This document shows positions 1 through 8,967 of a DNA stretch of 64,000 nt, in pieces. Under the pieces are notes generated by a model that had not been told where the DNA came from, did no database searches, and saw only the letters and a list, made by a program, of their open reading frames with translations. The stretch spans positions 124,001-188,000 of the forward strand of contig CAJOKD010000002.1 of assembly GCA_905235085.1 (NCBI GenBank), in the 5' to 3' direction. Each line of letters begins with the position of its first letter. Position 1 is the stretch's first letter. The position numbers were made by a program, and so were the translations under genes. The stretch comes from an uncultured Bacteroidales bacterium. GTDB lineage: Bacteria; Bacteroidota; Bacteroidia; Bacteroidales; UBA932.

Positions 1-1424
1 TCAATGACACCGGCGCACCGAGGGAAGGTACCATCACCTTCAGCTCCAAGAGCGATCCTAATGTCAAGGCTACGGTTACTATCACCCAGAAGCCTGCCAA
101 CGTCGACCCTCACACTCTCAAGCTCCTTGCAGTGGCCAATTCCGCAGTCGAGGATGCTATGCAGGACATTTATCCTATCCTGACTGCCCTTGGCTACACC
201 AACCTCAAGGTCGGATACTTCCAGGTGGACGACAACCTCGATGTACAGGCAGAGAAGATTTCCGCTGAGAATGCTACCCTTAAGTATTTCTGCACCGATG
301 CCGAAGGCACTTGGAAAGATGGGGATACTCTCGTTACCGACGTACTCGCTCCGGATGACTGGGATTATGTCATCCTCGGACAGACCATCGCAGACGGTGG
401 CAAGGGTACGACATTCGACGCAGGTGTCACCAAGATCGTGGAGACCATCCGCAAGACCTGCGAATATGTTCCTTTCGCTTGGTATATGACCTGGGCATAC
501 CAGGCTTCCTCTACCAATGCCGGTTTCAAGGCTTATGACAATAGCCAGGACGATATGTACGATGCTATTGTCTCTGCCGTCAAGGGCAATATCGAAGGCA
601 AGGCTGACTTCGAGAAGATCATCCCTGTAGGAACGGCTGTCCAGAATCTCCGTACGAGTTTCTTCGAGGACAACCTGACCAGCAACGGTGTCAATCTCTC
701 CGTGAACGTCGGACGTCTTACCGCCGCTCTTACGATGGCAAAGGCATTGACGGACAAGAATATCACCGCAGTCGACTACACCTTCAACCCTGAGAAGTAC
801 AAGTACGAGTCTTACTACCTCCCGGCAATCAAGGAGGCTGTCAACAGCGCCATCGATAATCCGTTCAAGGTGACCGAAAGCGTGAACTATCTGCCACGTA
901 AGACCAAGCTTGCGGATGCAGCAGGTGCCAAGAATATGATAACCGCTGCCGGCTACAATCCTGCCGACTATGTCGAGGTACCGATAACCATCATCCACAA
1001 TGCTTACTTCGCATCCACTGAAAGTTCCACCCTCAAGACCGGTTTCAACGGAACAGCAGCTTCGGATGCGAACCTCACGAAGTTCGCTTCCACCCATATC
1101 TTCCCGAAGGCCCAGATTCCTATCGGAACCTTGATCGTGGTTATGGAAGGCTATCAATACCGTCCTGACGCCTGGACCGCCCTTGGTACTGTAACGGCTT
1201 CGGCTTCAAGGCCTGGCGATGTCACCGCCGGTGTGGTCGAAGTGACCGATGCCTGGTGGGGCAACTTCAAATTCAGGGGCTTCAACATCGCAAAGTCAGG
1301 TGCTCCTGAACTTACTGATTCCGAGCAGAATACCCTTGACGGGATATTCGGAATCTTCATTCCTAAATCAGTCCTTGGACTCGGTGGTCTCGAGGATTAC
1401 GGCAATGGCCAGTGGACTTGGTAA
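1..1424 (+). CDS. BACON-DUF4886 secreted protein, 5' truncated
   Basis: The reading frame is open from base 3, so the window cuts the gene; the first in-frame start-like codon (GTG, 132) is internal. The first ~30 codons are the end of a BACON-type beta-sandwich (ending in TVTITQKPAN). Then comes a DUF4886 domain, an SGNH-hydrolase-like family common in Bacteroidales, recognisable from DWDYVIL, TWAYQ, IIPVGTAVQNLRTS and GRLTAALT. The last ~160 codons form a C-terminal region I do not recognise. Expected DUF4886 catalytic positions look degraded: the usual GNS block is ANS (Ser codon 141-143 kept), and the usual DG-x-HL block reads NGVNL, with Asn at codons 684-686 and 693-695. It is probably exported, but the signal peptide lies outside the window. 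Family assignment is firm; enzymatic activity is doubtful. Confidence 0.85.
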   Translation, partial: NDTGAPREGTITFSSKSDPNVKATVTITQKPANVDPHTLKLLAVANSAVEDAMQDIYPILTALGYTNLKVGYFQVDDNLDVQAEKISAENATLKYFCTDAEGTWKDGDTLVTDVLAPDDWDYVILGQTIADGGKGTTFDAGVTKIVETIRKTCEYVPFAWYMTWAYQASSTNAGFKAYDNSQDDMYDAIVSAVKGNIEGKADFEKIIPVGTAVQNLRTSFFEDNLTSNGVNLSVNVGRLTAALTMAKALTDKNITAVDYTFNPEKYKYESYYLPAIKEAVNSAIDNPFKVTESVNYLPRKTKLADAAGAKNMITAAGYNPADYVEVPITIIHNAYFASTESSTLKTGFNGTAASDANLTKFASTHIFPKAQIPIGTLIVVMEGYQYRPDAWTALGTVTASASRPGDVTAGVVEVTDAWWGNFKFRGFNIAKSGAPELTDSEQNTLDGIFGIFIPKSVLGLGGLEDYGNGQWTW

Positions 1425-1449
1425 TGACTAACTTCAAAATGACCAGAAT

Positions 1450-4125
1450 ATGAAAAAGATATATTTATTCCTTCTTGCATCTGCAAGTGTCTTCGCAGTT
1501 GCTTCTTGCCAGCAGGCTGAGTTGGAAGAGCCTATGCCGGTCAACCCGGAGGAAGTAACCACTCTTACACTCGCCTTCGATGCTACCAGAACAACCCTTG
1601 TAGACGGCAAGACCGCCTGGGTCGCAGGAGACAAGGTACGTATCTACAACAGCACGGGTACTTTCTATGACGATGTAACCATCTCCGAGGCTGACGCCGG
1701 CAAGACATCCATCGAGGTGGAGGTCAATATGAAAGACAAGGCATACTATGCTGTTTATCCTGTGGAAGCAGCAAATGGTATTTCCTCAGGAAAGATAGGC
1801 ATCAAGATCCCTAGCAACCCTGATGGTTTGTTTGCAAGCGCGAATATTTGCGTTGCTGAGACCGGAGAGGGTGGAACGACCCTCAGGATGCGCAACGCAA
1901 CTGCAATCCTCAAGCTTAAGGTCAACTCCGGCAACGTGGTCGAGATCCTCCAGTTCAATGCCCAGAATACTATGACAGGAACCTTCACCGTCGACTTGAG
2001 CGGCGACGCTCCTGCCCTGACGTTGGTTTCCGGCTCGAAGGCCGCTACCGTAGCGGTAGGTGGTGTTGACGGAGATTACTATATTCCTGTAGCTCCTGGC
2101 ACCTATGCTGAAAACTTCACCGCTACCGCACTCCGTGGCAACGGTGGTTACCAGACCCTCACCTCGACGAAGGCCAATGAGATTGCCTTGAACACGATCG
2201 TGGATATGGGCAGCATCGGAAGCAACCTTTCCACCGGTCTTACCGGAGAAGGAACTGAAGGGAATCCATATGTCATCAATAACCTTGGAGAGTGGACAGC
2301 TTTCTCGGCTTCTGTCAACCTTGGCCAGCCATATACCGGCCAGATTATCAGTCTACAGGCTGATATTACCGAACCCGTCACCAAACCTGTCGGCTACTAC
2401 CTTTCTGATGACACCCAGTTCCCATTCAGGGGTATATTCAAGGGCAACAACCATACTGTCACATTGAACATCGACGGTGCAAACTGTGAATCCCCAGATG
2501 AAATCGGCCTGTTCGGCAACGTTAGTAATGGAGCCGTGATTTCAGACCTCACCGTCGATGGAACCGTTACTTCTGAAGGTATCGACGTAGGTGGTGTTGT
2601 CGGCTGGGCTCACGGTACAGCAGAAGACCAAGTTAAACTTATCAATCTTACCAACAAGGCTACCATCACTACCTCCAATGTCTGCGCAGGCGGTGTGGTT
2701 GCATATGCTTACCAGACCAGCATCGATAACTGCAAGAACCTCGAGAAGGTTACTTCCACTGCTACTGCCGGTTCCGGTATGTTCTTCCCTGCCGGAAACA
2801 ACTATTCTGATTCCAACTACAACAGCGGCACAGGTGGCGTAGTCGGTTGGGCACAGAATTCAACCATTAAGAATTGCTCCAACACTGCAGACATCGCCGG
2901 TTTCAACAAGATTGGTGGCGTTGCTGGTACGACTTACTGGACAGCCGTTGACAAAGCGACCAACAGTGGTAACATTACCGGTAACGGATACTATGAAGGC
3001 AATAACATCGGTTCTCAGATGCAATGCTGCTTCGGATCTGCAGCTGGCGGCGTGATCGGTTGGGTACACACTTCAGGTGCTATCACGAATTGCAGCAATA
3101 CCGGTAATGTTGTCGGAAAGACAGGTATCGGTGGAGTCGTCGGTTTCGCAAACGGCAGCTCATCAGCAAAGCCTATGTTTGAGAATCTGACCAATTCAGG
3201 CATTGTCGCTGCCAATGTTGACGGCACCGGCAAGAGCTATCCTCGCGGAATCGGAGGTTTCAATGCAGGTACCGGTGGTATCATAGGAACCCTTCTCACC
3301 TATGCTTCACAGGCTTCTAATGTTATCAAATGTCATAACAGCGGCAATGTTTCTTCACCTTGTGTCAATACCGGTGGTATTATCGGCCTCTGCGGCGATC
3401 ATGGCAACGCGACAAAACCAGCTTATAAGCAGATCGACCAGTGTGTGAACGACGGTAATGTTACCGGCGGCCCTTACTGGGTAGGTGGTATTATCGGCTA
3501 CTGCTTCAGCCGCTATGTCGGACGTCAGACCGTTAAGAACTGCGCCAACCATGGCACCATCACCGGCACCCGTGCTTCCGGCAACGGAACCGTGGCCGGA
3601 GGTATCATCGGCGGCATCGGAGCAAACGTCTCCAACTATCTTACCAGCAGTGACCATCTCCAGTTATACAACTGCTACAACGATGGAGACGTAGTTTACT
3701 CTTCCACTGCTCTTACCGTTCCGTATGTCGGAGGTATTATGGGTAACCTCACCACCAATTCTGCAATCCAGAACAACTATAACCGTGGTTATGTCGGACG
3801 TGCCGACCACGCAGAACCTACAGCTGCAGAATTGATGTTTATGGGAGAACTCATCGGCCGTCAGAGTGGAAACTATGCACACTTCTGCTACTATCCTAAG
3901 ACCAAGGTCGGCCCTGTGGGCACCGATGGAACTGCTGCAAGGGTCGATACCGTAATCGATTATGATGAAGAAGGTACCCTCAGTGCAACCGTAACTGTCA
4001 ACTACAAGTCTTGCACGACTCTGCTTGATGCACTGAACGAATGGCAGAACTACTATGTGAAGAGCAATTACTTCAACTGGACCGGTCCTGCCAACCATCC
4101 TGTTCACGCAACCACTATGGACTAG
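1450..4125 (+). CDS. GLUG-repeat surface lipoprotein with fimbrillin-like N-terminus
   Basis: An 891-residue protein with a lipoprotein signal peptide (lipobox VASC, Cys about residue 20). The acidic residues just after the Cys (ELEEP) fit a surface-exposed Bacteroidota lipoprotein. Residues ~35-250 resemble fimbrillin-type or adhesin-like beta-sandwich domains. From ~270 onward there are many imperfect repeats around GGVVGWA, GGVAGT and GGIIGG, the GLUG motif of bacterial surface proteins and adhesins, likely a beta-solenoid. Conserved NCxN turns recur in each repeat. No catalytic motif is seen. It starts 25 bases after the DUF4886 gene and is likely cotranscribed with it. Ligand and role are unknown; adhesion or glycan binding is inference from the fold. 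Confidence 0.85.
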   Translation: MKKIYLFLLASASVFAVASCQQAELEEPMPVNPEEVTTLTLAFDATRTTLVDGKTAWVAGDKVRIYNSTGTFYDDVTISEADAGKTSIEVEVNMKDKAYYAVYPVEAANGISSGKIGIKIPSNPDGLFASANICVAETGEGGTTLRMRNATAILKLKVNSGNVVEILQFNAQNTMTGTFTVDLSGDAPALTLVSGSKAATVAVGGVDGDYYIPVAPGTYAENFTATALRGNGGYQTLTSTKANEIALNTIVDMGSIGSNLSTGLTGEGTEGNPYVINNLGEWTAFSASVNLGQPYTGQIISLQADITEPVTKPVGYYLSDDTQFPFRGIFKGNNHTVTLNIDGANCESPDEIGLFGNVSNGAVISDLTVDGTVTSEGIDVGGVVGWAHGTAEDQVKLINLTNKATITTSNVCAGGVVAYAYQTSIDNCKNLEKVTSTATAGSGMFFPAGNNYSDSNYNSGTGGVVGWAQNSTIKNCSNTADIAGFNKIGGVAGTTYWTAVDKATNSGNITGNGYYEGNNIGSQMQCCFGSAAGGVIGWVHTSGAITNCSNTGNVVGKTGIGGVVGFANGSSSAKPMFENLTNSGIVAANVDGTGKSYPRGIGGFNAGTGGIIGTLLTYASQASNVIKCHNSGNVSSPCVNTGGIIGLCGDHGNATKPAYKQIDQCVNDGNVTGGPYWVGGIIGYCFSRYVGRQTVKNCANHGTITGTRASGNGTVAGGIIGGIGANVSNYLTSSDHLQLYNCYNDGDVVYSSTALTVPYVGGIMGNLTTNSAIQNNYNRGYVGRADHAEPTAAELMFMGELIGRQSGNYAHFCYYPKTKVGPVGTDGTAARVDTVIDYDEEGTLSATVTVNYKSCTTLLDALNEWQNYYVKSNYFNWTGPANHPVHATTMD

Positions 4126-4147
4126 TTTTTAGTTCATACTTATTATT

Positions 4148-4171
4148 AGCCGGCCCTAACCGGGCCGGCTT
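4148..4171 (+). terminator. Hairpin after GLUG lipoprotein
   Basis: A perfect 9-bp GC-rich stem (AGCCGGCCC / GGGCCGGCT) with a 5-base loop lies 22 bases after the stop at 4125. The following tract (TTGATTATAAG) is only weakly T-rich, so termination may be partial. The next gene starts 26 bases on. Confidence 0.55.
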
Positions 4172-4197
4172 GATTATAAGATTAACCTGACTTGAAA

Positions 4198-7100
4198 ATG
4201 ACCATAAAAGCAAAAATGCATATTCCTTCGATAATCCTTGCGCTGCTCCTGTTTTTCTCCTGCGGCGGGTATGATGATTCTGCCCTCAGCAAGAGAGTTT
4301 CAGAACTGGAAAGCAGGCTTACCGCCCTTGAGACGAAGGTCAACACCAATACTTCTTCCCTTCAGGCACTGGCCGATGCGGTGAAGAACGGTGATTCCAT
4401 TACCGGTTTCAAGGAGCTCTCTGACAAGAGCGGCTATGTCATCTCTTTCAAATCCGGCGGAACCATAACCATCCTGCACGGAACCGACGGCAAGACTCCG
4501 GTCATCGGAGTCAAGGCCGATACCGACGGAACATATTACTGGACCGTGGATGGAGAATGGCTTCTTGCAGGCGGTAAGAAAGTACAGGCGGAAGGGAAGG
4601 ATGCAGTGACTCCTACATTCAAGATCGATAACAACGATTGGTATGTCTCCTACGACGGAGGAAAGTCCTGGACCAAGCTCGGCAAAGCTTCAAGCGAAGA
4701 AATGTTCAAAAGCGTGACCGTTGACGGGGGCTTCCTCAAGGTGGTCCTCGCCGACGGGACTTCTCTCTCCATCCCATTGTCCACCGGCGGCCCTCTCTCT
4801 CTTGTCGACAGCTTTGTCTATATTCCTGAATATCAGGACGGTGCTGCCAGAGTATTCAAGACGGGAGGGGTTTATTATGCAACCATGAAGTACGAAATCC
4901 TTCCGGAGAACGTCCTTAATGAGTTGTACGGCAACAAGTCCACCATATGGTCGGCCAAGGCGGTGTACACCAAGACGCGGGCGATCACCGGAGAGATGGT
5001 CGATCTTCCTGTTACCTCAGTGAACGTCACCGGAGGTTACCTGAATGTCAAGATGGATTGCAGCAAACTCAGCAAGGAGCTGCTTGCAGGCGATCTCGGA
5101 GCCTCGGTTTCGCTGCACGTTTCCAATGGGATCAGCACCCTGGCTTCCCACTATGTACCGCTCGTTTATGGTGGTGAGATCGAGAAATCCACCAGCTTCG
5201 ATGCGTCGAACATCGTGCTTTCGATGGGAGTCGTGAGCGATGTGCACATCAACAACGCAGCGGCCCAGACCAACAAGTGGAAGAACGCCCTTACGCAGCT
5301 TCGGGACAAGGCTGCCGAGCAGGATCCAAACGGCCTTGCAGGCGTCCTGGTGGTCGGTGACCTTATCGACAACCCGAATACTTCGTACCTGCAGACTTTC
5401 AAGTCGACGTATGAATCCGTGTTCGATCCGACAAAGATCCCTATGGTCTACACTGTCGGTAACCACGATGTGAACAACTACAGGTGGACTTCCTCGATGG
5501 TAAGCGAGGCTGCTTACATGCGCAGCACCTTCGGAGACAATTATTTCTTGTTCGACCAGGACAAGGAGATGGGAGTGTCCAAGGAGTGCAGGCACTGCAA
5601 GATCGGTGACTACAACGTCCTGGCCATTTCGCCGAACGGGACGAGCCCTATCACCTACGACACCGAAGCTCTCAGCTGGCTTGACCGCAAACTCTCCGAA
5701 CTTACCACAGCCGAGCCTGACAAGTATGTGGTGGTGATCACCCATCCTATGATCTACAACACGATTTACGGCAGCCTCCTCGGAGAGGCCGACGGGGAAT
5801 GGTCTTCCACTTCCGGCTACTGGGCCACGAAGGCTCTTACTGATATTTTCAACAAATATCCGCAGGTGGTTGACTTCGGTGGCCATCTCCACTTCCCGCT
5901 CCAGGACCCTCGTTCGGTCTGGCAGGGAGGCTTCACCGTGCTGGGATGCGCTTCCGTGCGCTACATGGCAATCGAAGCCGGTGGTTATGAGGAAATGTCC
6001 GGCAACACGGTCATGAAGGATTGCAACGAATTCTCCCAGGGCAACCTGCTCCAGTTCGACAAGAACGGGAACATGAGGATCCTGAGGATGGACTTCTACA
6101 ACAGTGCGGTGATCGAGGAGCCTCTGACCATGCAGTTCCCTGACCCGGAGACCAAGGCCAATCTCACCAGGTACAACCACACTACCCTCAGCCTTTCCAA
6201 CGCCGCTCCGAAACTTTCTACCTTGGAGGTTTCCGTTGAAGACGGTGCGGTTACCGCGAAGTGGGCCGCCGGTACGGATGACGAGTTCGTGCACGATTAT
6301 GTCGTGACCCTCAAACAGGGTGGAAGCGTGATCGCGACCAAGAAGATCCTTGCCGATTTCTACAAGTATCCCAAGTTCACCTCCATGAAGAAGGAATATT
6401 CCCAGGCTCTTGGTTCGGTCTCGACTTCATCTCCTTTCGAGGTGACTCTGGTGGCCAATGATTCCTGGGGTGCTTCGGCGACTCTCAGCAAGACGGTCAA
6501 TCCTTCCAAGACAGATGCATTCTGGACAGGCGACGGTGCCGGCAGCAAGGATTTCGCCGCTGGTTCTGGCTCTGCTTCAGAGGGTTGGCTGTCATATTCC
6601 TCGGGCAAGCTTTCCTGGACTGCGAACACCACCGGTTCTCCTAGGAGCGCTCAGATCTCTCTTCCTGACGGGACTTCTTGCACCGTTACCCAGATCGGAG
6701 CCGATGACTTCAAGGGAGAGTGGAGTTTCGTGACAAAGGTATTCGCAGGCTCCGGTGCGATCACCACTGCCGGAGATCCGAAGACTTTCAACGTTACGGT
6801 AGCCGGACCTCGCGTGTCCGGTCCGCTGACAGATGCAGATGGCGTTTCCCGTACCAACAATATCGGAATCACCGGTCTGTTCGGAGATGCTGTCCTGGAT
6901 GGTTGTGTAGACATCGACTACGATGCCATGAGCGTGAAGGTAGGTCTGTTCCTGGACACAAGGGATGGTGCCGGGCAGGTTGTGAACGGAAAATATGTCA
7001 CGTTCTTCCCTGGGCTTTGCACTCCTTCCAGCTCGACTTGGGGGCAGCCTTGGCTTTATTATGAGACGGAGCAGGGAGATCCCGACTATTCCTGGATGTG

Positions 7101-7332
7101 GTTCACTGTATCGGAGGATTTCAATACTCTTATGTACAGGAACAGGACTTCGGCTGCGATTACGTTCCAGACCCTGACCCAATATTCATCAAAGACGATG
7201 AATGCGATCTGTGGCTTCGGAACCGTCCTGTCCAACTCCAATGTGTTTAACCGCGAGACAGTCAACGCCTACGCAAACTTCTTCCAGTGCAACCCTAAAG
7301 GTTATGCCGGAGAGTTTTTCAGCAGGAAATAA
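4198..7332 (+). CDS. DUF4988 - calcineurin-like metallophosphatase lipoprotein
   Basis: About 1044 residues. I choose the ATG at 4198; an upstream in-frame TTG (4192) and a later ATG (4216) are alternatives. A lipoprotein signal (LLLFFSCGG) is followed by a short coiled coil (LSKRVSELESRLTALETKV) and a DUF4988 domain, recognisable from SGYVISFKSGGTITI, GTDGKTPVIGV and WYVSYDGGKSW. A metallophosphatase domain spans ~345-640. Its metal-binding motifs are intact: SDVH, GDLIDN, GNHDVN, THPMI and GHLH. A fibronectin-III-like domain (~670-770) and further beta-rich C-terminal modules follow. A surface phosphoesterase is likely; the substrate (nucleotide, phospholipid, phosphosugar) cannot be told. 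A strong terminator follows. Confidence 0.85.
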   Translation: MTIKAKMHIPSIILALLLFFSCGGYDDSALSKRVSELESRLTALETKVNTNTSSLQALADAVKNGDSITGFKELSDKSGYVISFKSGGTITILHGTDGKTPVIGVKADTDGTYYWTVDGEWLLAGGKKVQAEGKDAVTPTFKIDNNDWYVSYDGGKSWTKLGKASSEEMFKSVTVDGGFLKVVLADGTSLSIPLSTGGPLSLVDSFVYIPEYQDGAARVFKTGGVYYATMKYEILPENVLNELYGNKSTIWSAKAVYTKTRAITGEMVDLPVTSVNVTGGYLNVKMDCSKLSKELLAGDLGASVSLHVSNGISTLASHYVPLVYGGEIEKSTSFDASNIVLSMGVVSDVHINNAAAQTNKWKNALTQLRDKAAEQDPNGLAGVLVVGDLIDNPNTSYLQTFKSTYESVFDPTKIPMVYTVGNHDVNNYRWTSSMVSEAAYMRSTFGDNYFLFDQDKEMGVSKECRHCKIGDYNVLAISPNGTSPITYDTEALSWLDRKLSELTTAEPDKYVVVITHPMIYNTIYGSLLGEADGEWSSTSGYWATKALTDIFNKYPQVVDFGGHLHFPLQDPRSVWQGGFTVLGCASVRYMAIEAGGYEEMSGNTVMKDCNEFSQGNLLQFDKNGNMRILRMDFYNSAVIEEPLTMQFPDPETKANLTRYNHTTLSLSNAAPKLSTLEVSVEDGAVTAKWAAGTDDEFVHDYVVTLKQGGSVIATKKILADFYKYPKFTSMKKEYSQALGSVSTSSPFEVTLVANDSWGASATLSKTVNPSKTDAFWTGDGAGSKDFAAGSGSASEGWLSYSSGKLSWTANTTGSPRSAQISLPDGTSCTVTQIGADDFKGEWSFVTKVFAGSGAITTAGDPKTFNVTVAGPRVSGPLTDADGVSRTNNIGITGLFGDAVLDGCVDIDYDAMSVKVGLFLDTRDGAGQVVNGKYVTFFPGLCTPSSSTWGQPWLYYETEQGDPDYSWMWFTVSEDFNTLMYRNRTSAAITFQTLTQYSSKTMNAICGFGTVLSNSNVFNRETVNAYANFFQCNPKGYAGEFFSRK

Positions 7333-7350
7333 CGACTTGATCCATTCTTT

Positions 7351-7386
7351 AAAGCAGGCGCAGGGTTCAGACGGCGCCTGCTTTTT
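7351..7386 (+). terminator. Rho-independent terminator
   Basis: A perfect 11-bp stem (AAAGCAGGCGC / GCGCCTGCTTT) runs straight into a T-tract (CTTTTT), 18 bases after the metallophosphatase stop. It ends the transcript of the upstream lipoprotein genes. Confidence 0.85.
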
Positions 7387-7530
7387 CATATCCATGGCAT
7401 TTACGACTCCTCCCTCATATTCTCTACATCCTCTACATTCTCTACATCCTCTGGATCTCCACGCCCACCACTCCCTACGCCGCTTTCACCTCTTCCGAAT
7501 CTCCTGGCCGGTCAGGTATTTCCCCTGCCC
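7387..7530. other. Pyrimidine-rich non-coding spacer with 18-bp duplication
   Basis: No gene is visible. The plus strand is strongly pyrimidine-rich. It contains an 18-bp imperfect tandem duplication (TCTCTACATCCTCT followed by ACAT at 7421-7438, by GGAT at 7439-7456). It leads directly into the 52-bp repeat array. Confidence 0.6.
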
Positions 7531-7842
7531 GGACCATGTGTGCCGAAGAATGGACCACATGGCTCGCAGAGGCCCCCTGACTGGACCATGTGTGCCGAAG
7601 AAAGGACCACATGGCTCGCAGAGGCCCCCTGACTGGACCATGTGTGCCGAAGAATGGACCACATGGCTCGCAGAGGCCCCCTGACCGGACCATGTGTGCC
7701 GAAGAATGGACCACATGGCTCGCTGAGGCCCCCTGACTGGACCATGTGTGCCGAAGAATGGACCACATGTCCCGCTAAGACCCCCTGCCCGGACCATGTG
7801 TGCCGTGGAATGGACCACATGGCTCGCTGGGGAGCGAAAATT
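7531..7842 (+). repeat. Upstream 52-bp palindromic repeat array (six copies) of the RAYT element
   Basis: Six head-to-tail units of exactly 52 bp start at 7531, 7583, 7635, 7687, 7739 and 7791. Each unit opens with GGACCATGTGTGCC and contains the 7-bp inverted repeat CCATGTG ... CACATGG, plus a second TGGACCA direct repeat. The ~17-base linker (CTCGCAGAGGCCCCCTGA) varies most in copies 5 and 6. The units are REP-like: palindrome-bearing, tandem, and next to a Y1 transposase gene, with the same unit in the same orientation on its far side (8828-8967). Stop-free minus-strand frames through the array (about 100 codons) arise from one unit being open in all frames and are not genes. Confidence 0.93.
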
Positions 7843-7861
7843 CTATTCAGACGCCTTGAAA

Positions 7862-7893
7862 TTTGGACATTTGGGAAGAAATCCGTATATTCA
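7862..7893 (+). promoter_or_regulatory. Possible promoter of the RAYT gene
   Basis: TTTG at 7862-7865 and TATATTCA at 7886-7893 are separated by 20 bases. This resembles the Bacteroidota TTTG-N19-TAnnTTTG promoter, with two mismatches in the -7 box. It lies between the last repeat and the ATG at 7915. Confidence 0.35.
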
Positions 7894-7914
7894 GAGAAAT
7901 AAACTTAAACTATC

Positions 7915-8796
7915 ATGAGAATAAACAACAAACTCTCATTCTATTTCGTGACCACCGACCATCTTACGGAGAGCATTTGGTTCAGGGATGAGCAAGATTT
8001 CAAGGTCGGGATGAATTATATCGCAATAATCTCTCTCCTCACCGGTATCAAAGTCCTGGCATTCGTTCTAATGTCCAACCATGTCCACATTGTGCTTCAA
8101 TGTTCTGAAGCAGAGGCGATCTGGTTTATTAATGAATTGAAAAGGCGTTATTCTGAATATCTTAGCAGACGTTATGGTACCGTTGAGTTCCTTCGTCGTA
8201 ACAAGACTGATATTCAAGAAGTTAACTTCGAAGAACAGTCGCTTGAGCGAGCGATAGCCTACACGTTGATGAATCCTGTTTCCGCGAATATATGCTTGAA
8301 TGCTTCTGATTATCCTTGGAGCAGTGCCAGTTCTTATTTCAAAGTCCGTCCCTCCAAAGGTATATTGTCAAGAGATCTTTCTAGGCGTGCCCGTCGCAGA
8401 CTTCTTCATACCAAGTCAGATATTCCAGGAGAAACAATGATTGGGGAATATGGATACATATTGCCGGAATCATATATTCCTGTGAGATTCGTGGAATCGA
8501 TATTCAGATCGCCAAAGAGACTTAACTACTTCATGGTGAATTCTTCTAAGGCCAAGAAGAGGCTGAATGGATTGGACAGTGGGGTTCCTTCATTCAAGGA
8601 TCAAGTTATTCTGGCAGCTGTGCCAGACATATGCCGGACGGTTTTCAAGAAAAGGTCTGTATCTGAATTAAGTGCGCAGGAATTGGCAGAACTCATTTTT
8701 AGTATACGCCGAAGTTTCTTTGCTGACGTTAGCCAGATTGCCAGGGTGATAGGTGTTTCTTATTCTGATGTTGCAGGAATATTGGAAAGTATTTAG
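7915..8796 (+). CDS. REP-associated tyrosine transposase (RAYT, Y1_Tnp/HUH family)
   Basis: 293 residues. The N-terminal half is a Y1 transposase domain of the IS200/RAYT type: the HUH metal motif is H56-V-H58 in VLMSNHVHIVL, and the likely nucleophile is Tyr116 in AYTLMNP. The family hallmark WSS follows at 135-137 (YPWSSASSY). The C-terminal ~70 residues look like a helix-turn-helix (SQIARVIGVSYSDVAGIL), an addition seen in many RAYTs. All catalytic residues are present, so the gene appears intact. RAYTs are single-copy relatives of IS200 transposases that act on REP palindromes rather than moving as their own element. The 52-bp arrays on both sides (six and three copies) support that role here. 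The start is the ATG at 7915; no Shine-Dalgarno is visible. Confidence 0.9.
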   Translation: MRINNKLSFYFVTTDHLTESIWFRDEQDFKVGMNYIAIISLLTGIKVLAFVLMSNHVHIVLQCSEAEAIWFINELKRRYSEYLSRRYGTVEFLRRNKTDIQEVNFEEQSLERAIAYTLMNPVSANICLNASDYPWSSASSYFKVRPSKGILSRDLSRRARRRLLHTKSDIPGETMIGEYGYILPESYIPVRFVESIFRSPKRLNYFMVNSSKAKKRLNGLDSGVPSFKDQVILAAVPDICRTVFKKRSVSELSAQELAELIFSIRRSFFADVSQIARVIGVSYSDVAGILESI

Positions 8797-8827
8797 GCGC
8801 AATCATGTTTTTCAGATTCCCCTGACT

Positions 8828-8967
8828 GGACCATGTGTGCCGAAGAGTGGACCACATGGCTCGCAGAGGCCCCCTGACTGGACCATATGTGCCGAAGAAT
8901 GGACCACATGGCTCGCAGAGGGCGCCTGACCGGACCATGTGTGCCGAAGAATGGACCACATGGCTCA
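8828..8967 (+). repeat. Downstream 52-bp palindromic repeat array (three copies)
   Basis: Two full units start at 8828 and 8880; a third starts at 8932 and stops after about 36 bases, just past its palindrome. They match the upstream array in sequence, period and orientation. Copy 2 has CATATG in place of CATGTG in the left arm, which weakens the palindrome. The array begins 32 bases after the transposase stop codon. Confidence 0.92.

Noticed and set aside
5017..6294. 425-codon minus-strand open frame within the metallophosphatase gene
   Set aside because: The sense frame carries intact SDVH, GNHD and GHLH motifs; the antisense translation is low-complexity and unrecognised.
7475..7820. Three overlapping ~100-codon minus-strand open frames through the upstream repeat array
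   Set aside because: One 52-bp unit is stop-free in all three minus frames, and 52 is not a multiple of three, so every frame cycles through the same peptides. There is no start context or composition typical of a gene.
7531..7842. CRISPR array
   Set aside because: The whole 52-bp unit is repeated, without unique spacers, and no cas genes are nearby; the neighbour is a Y1 transposase.
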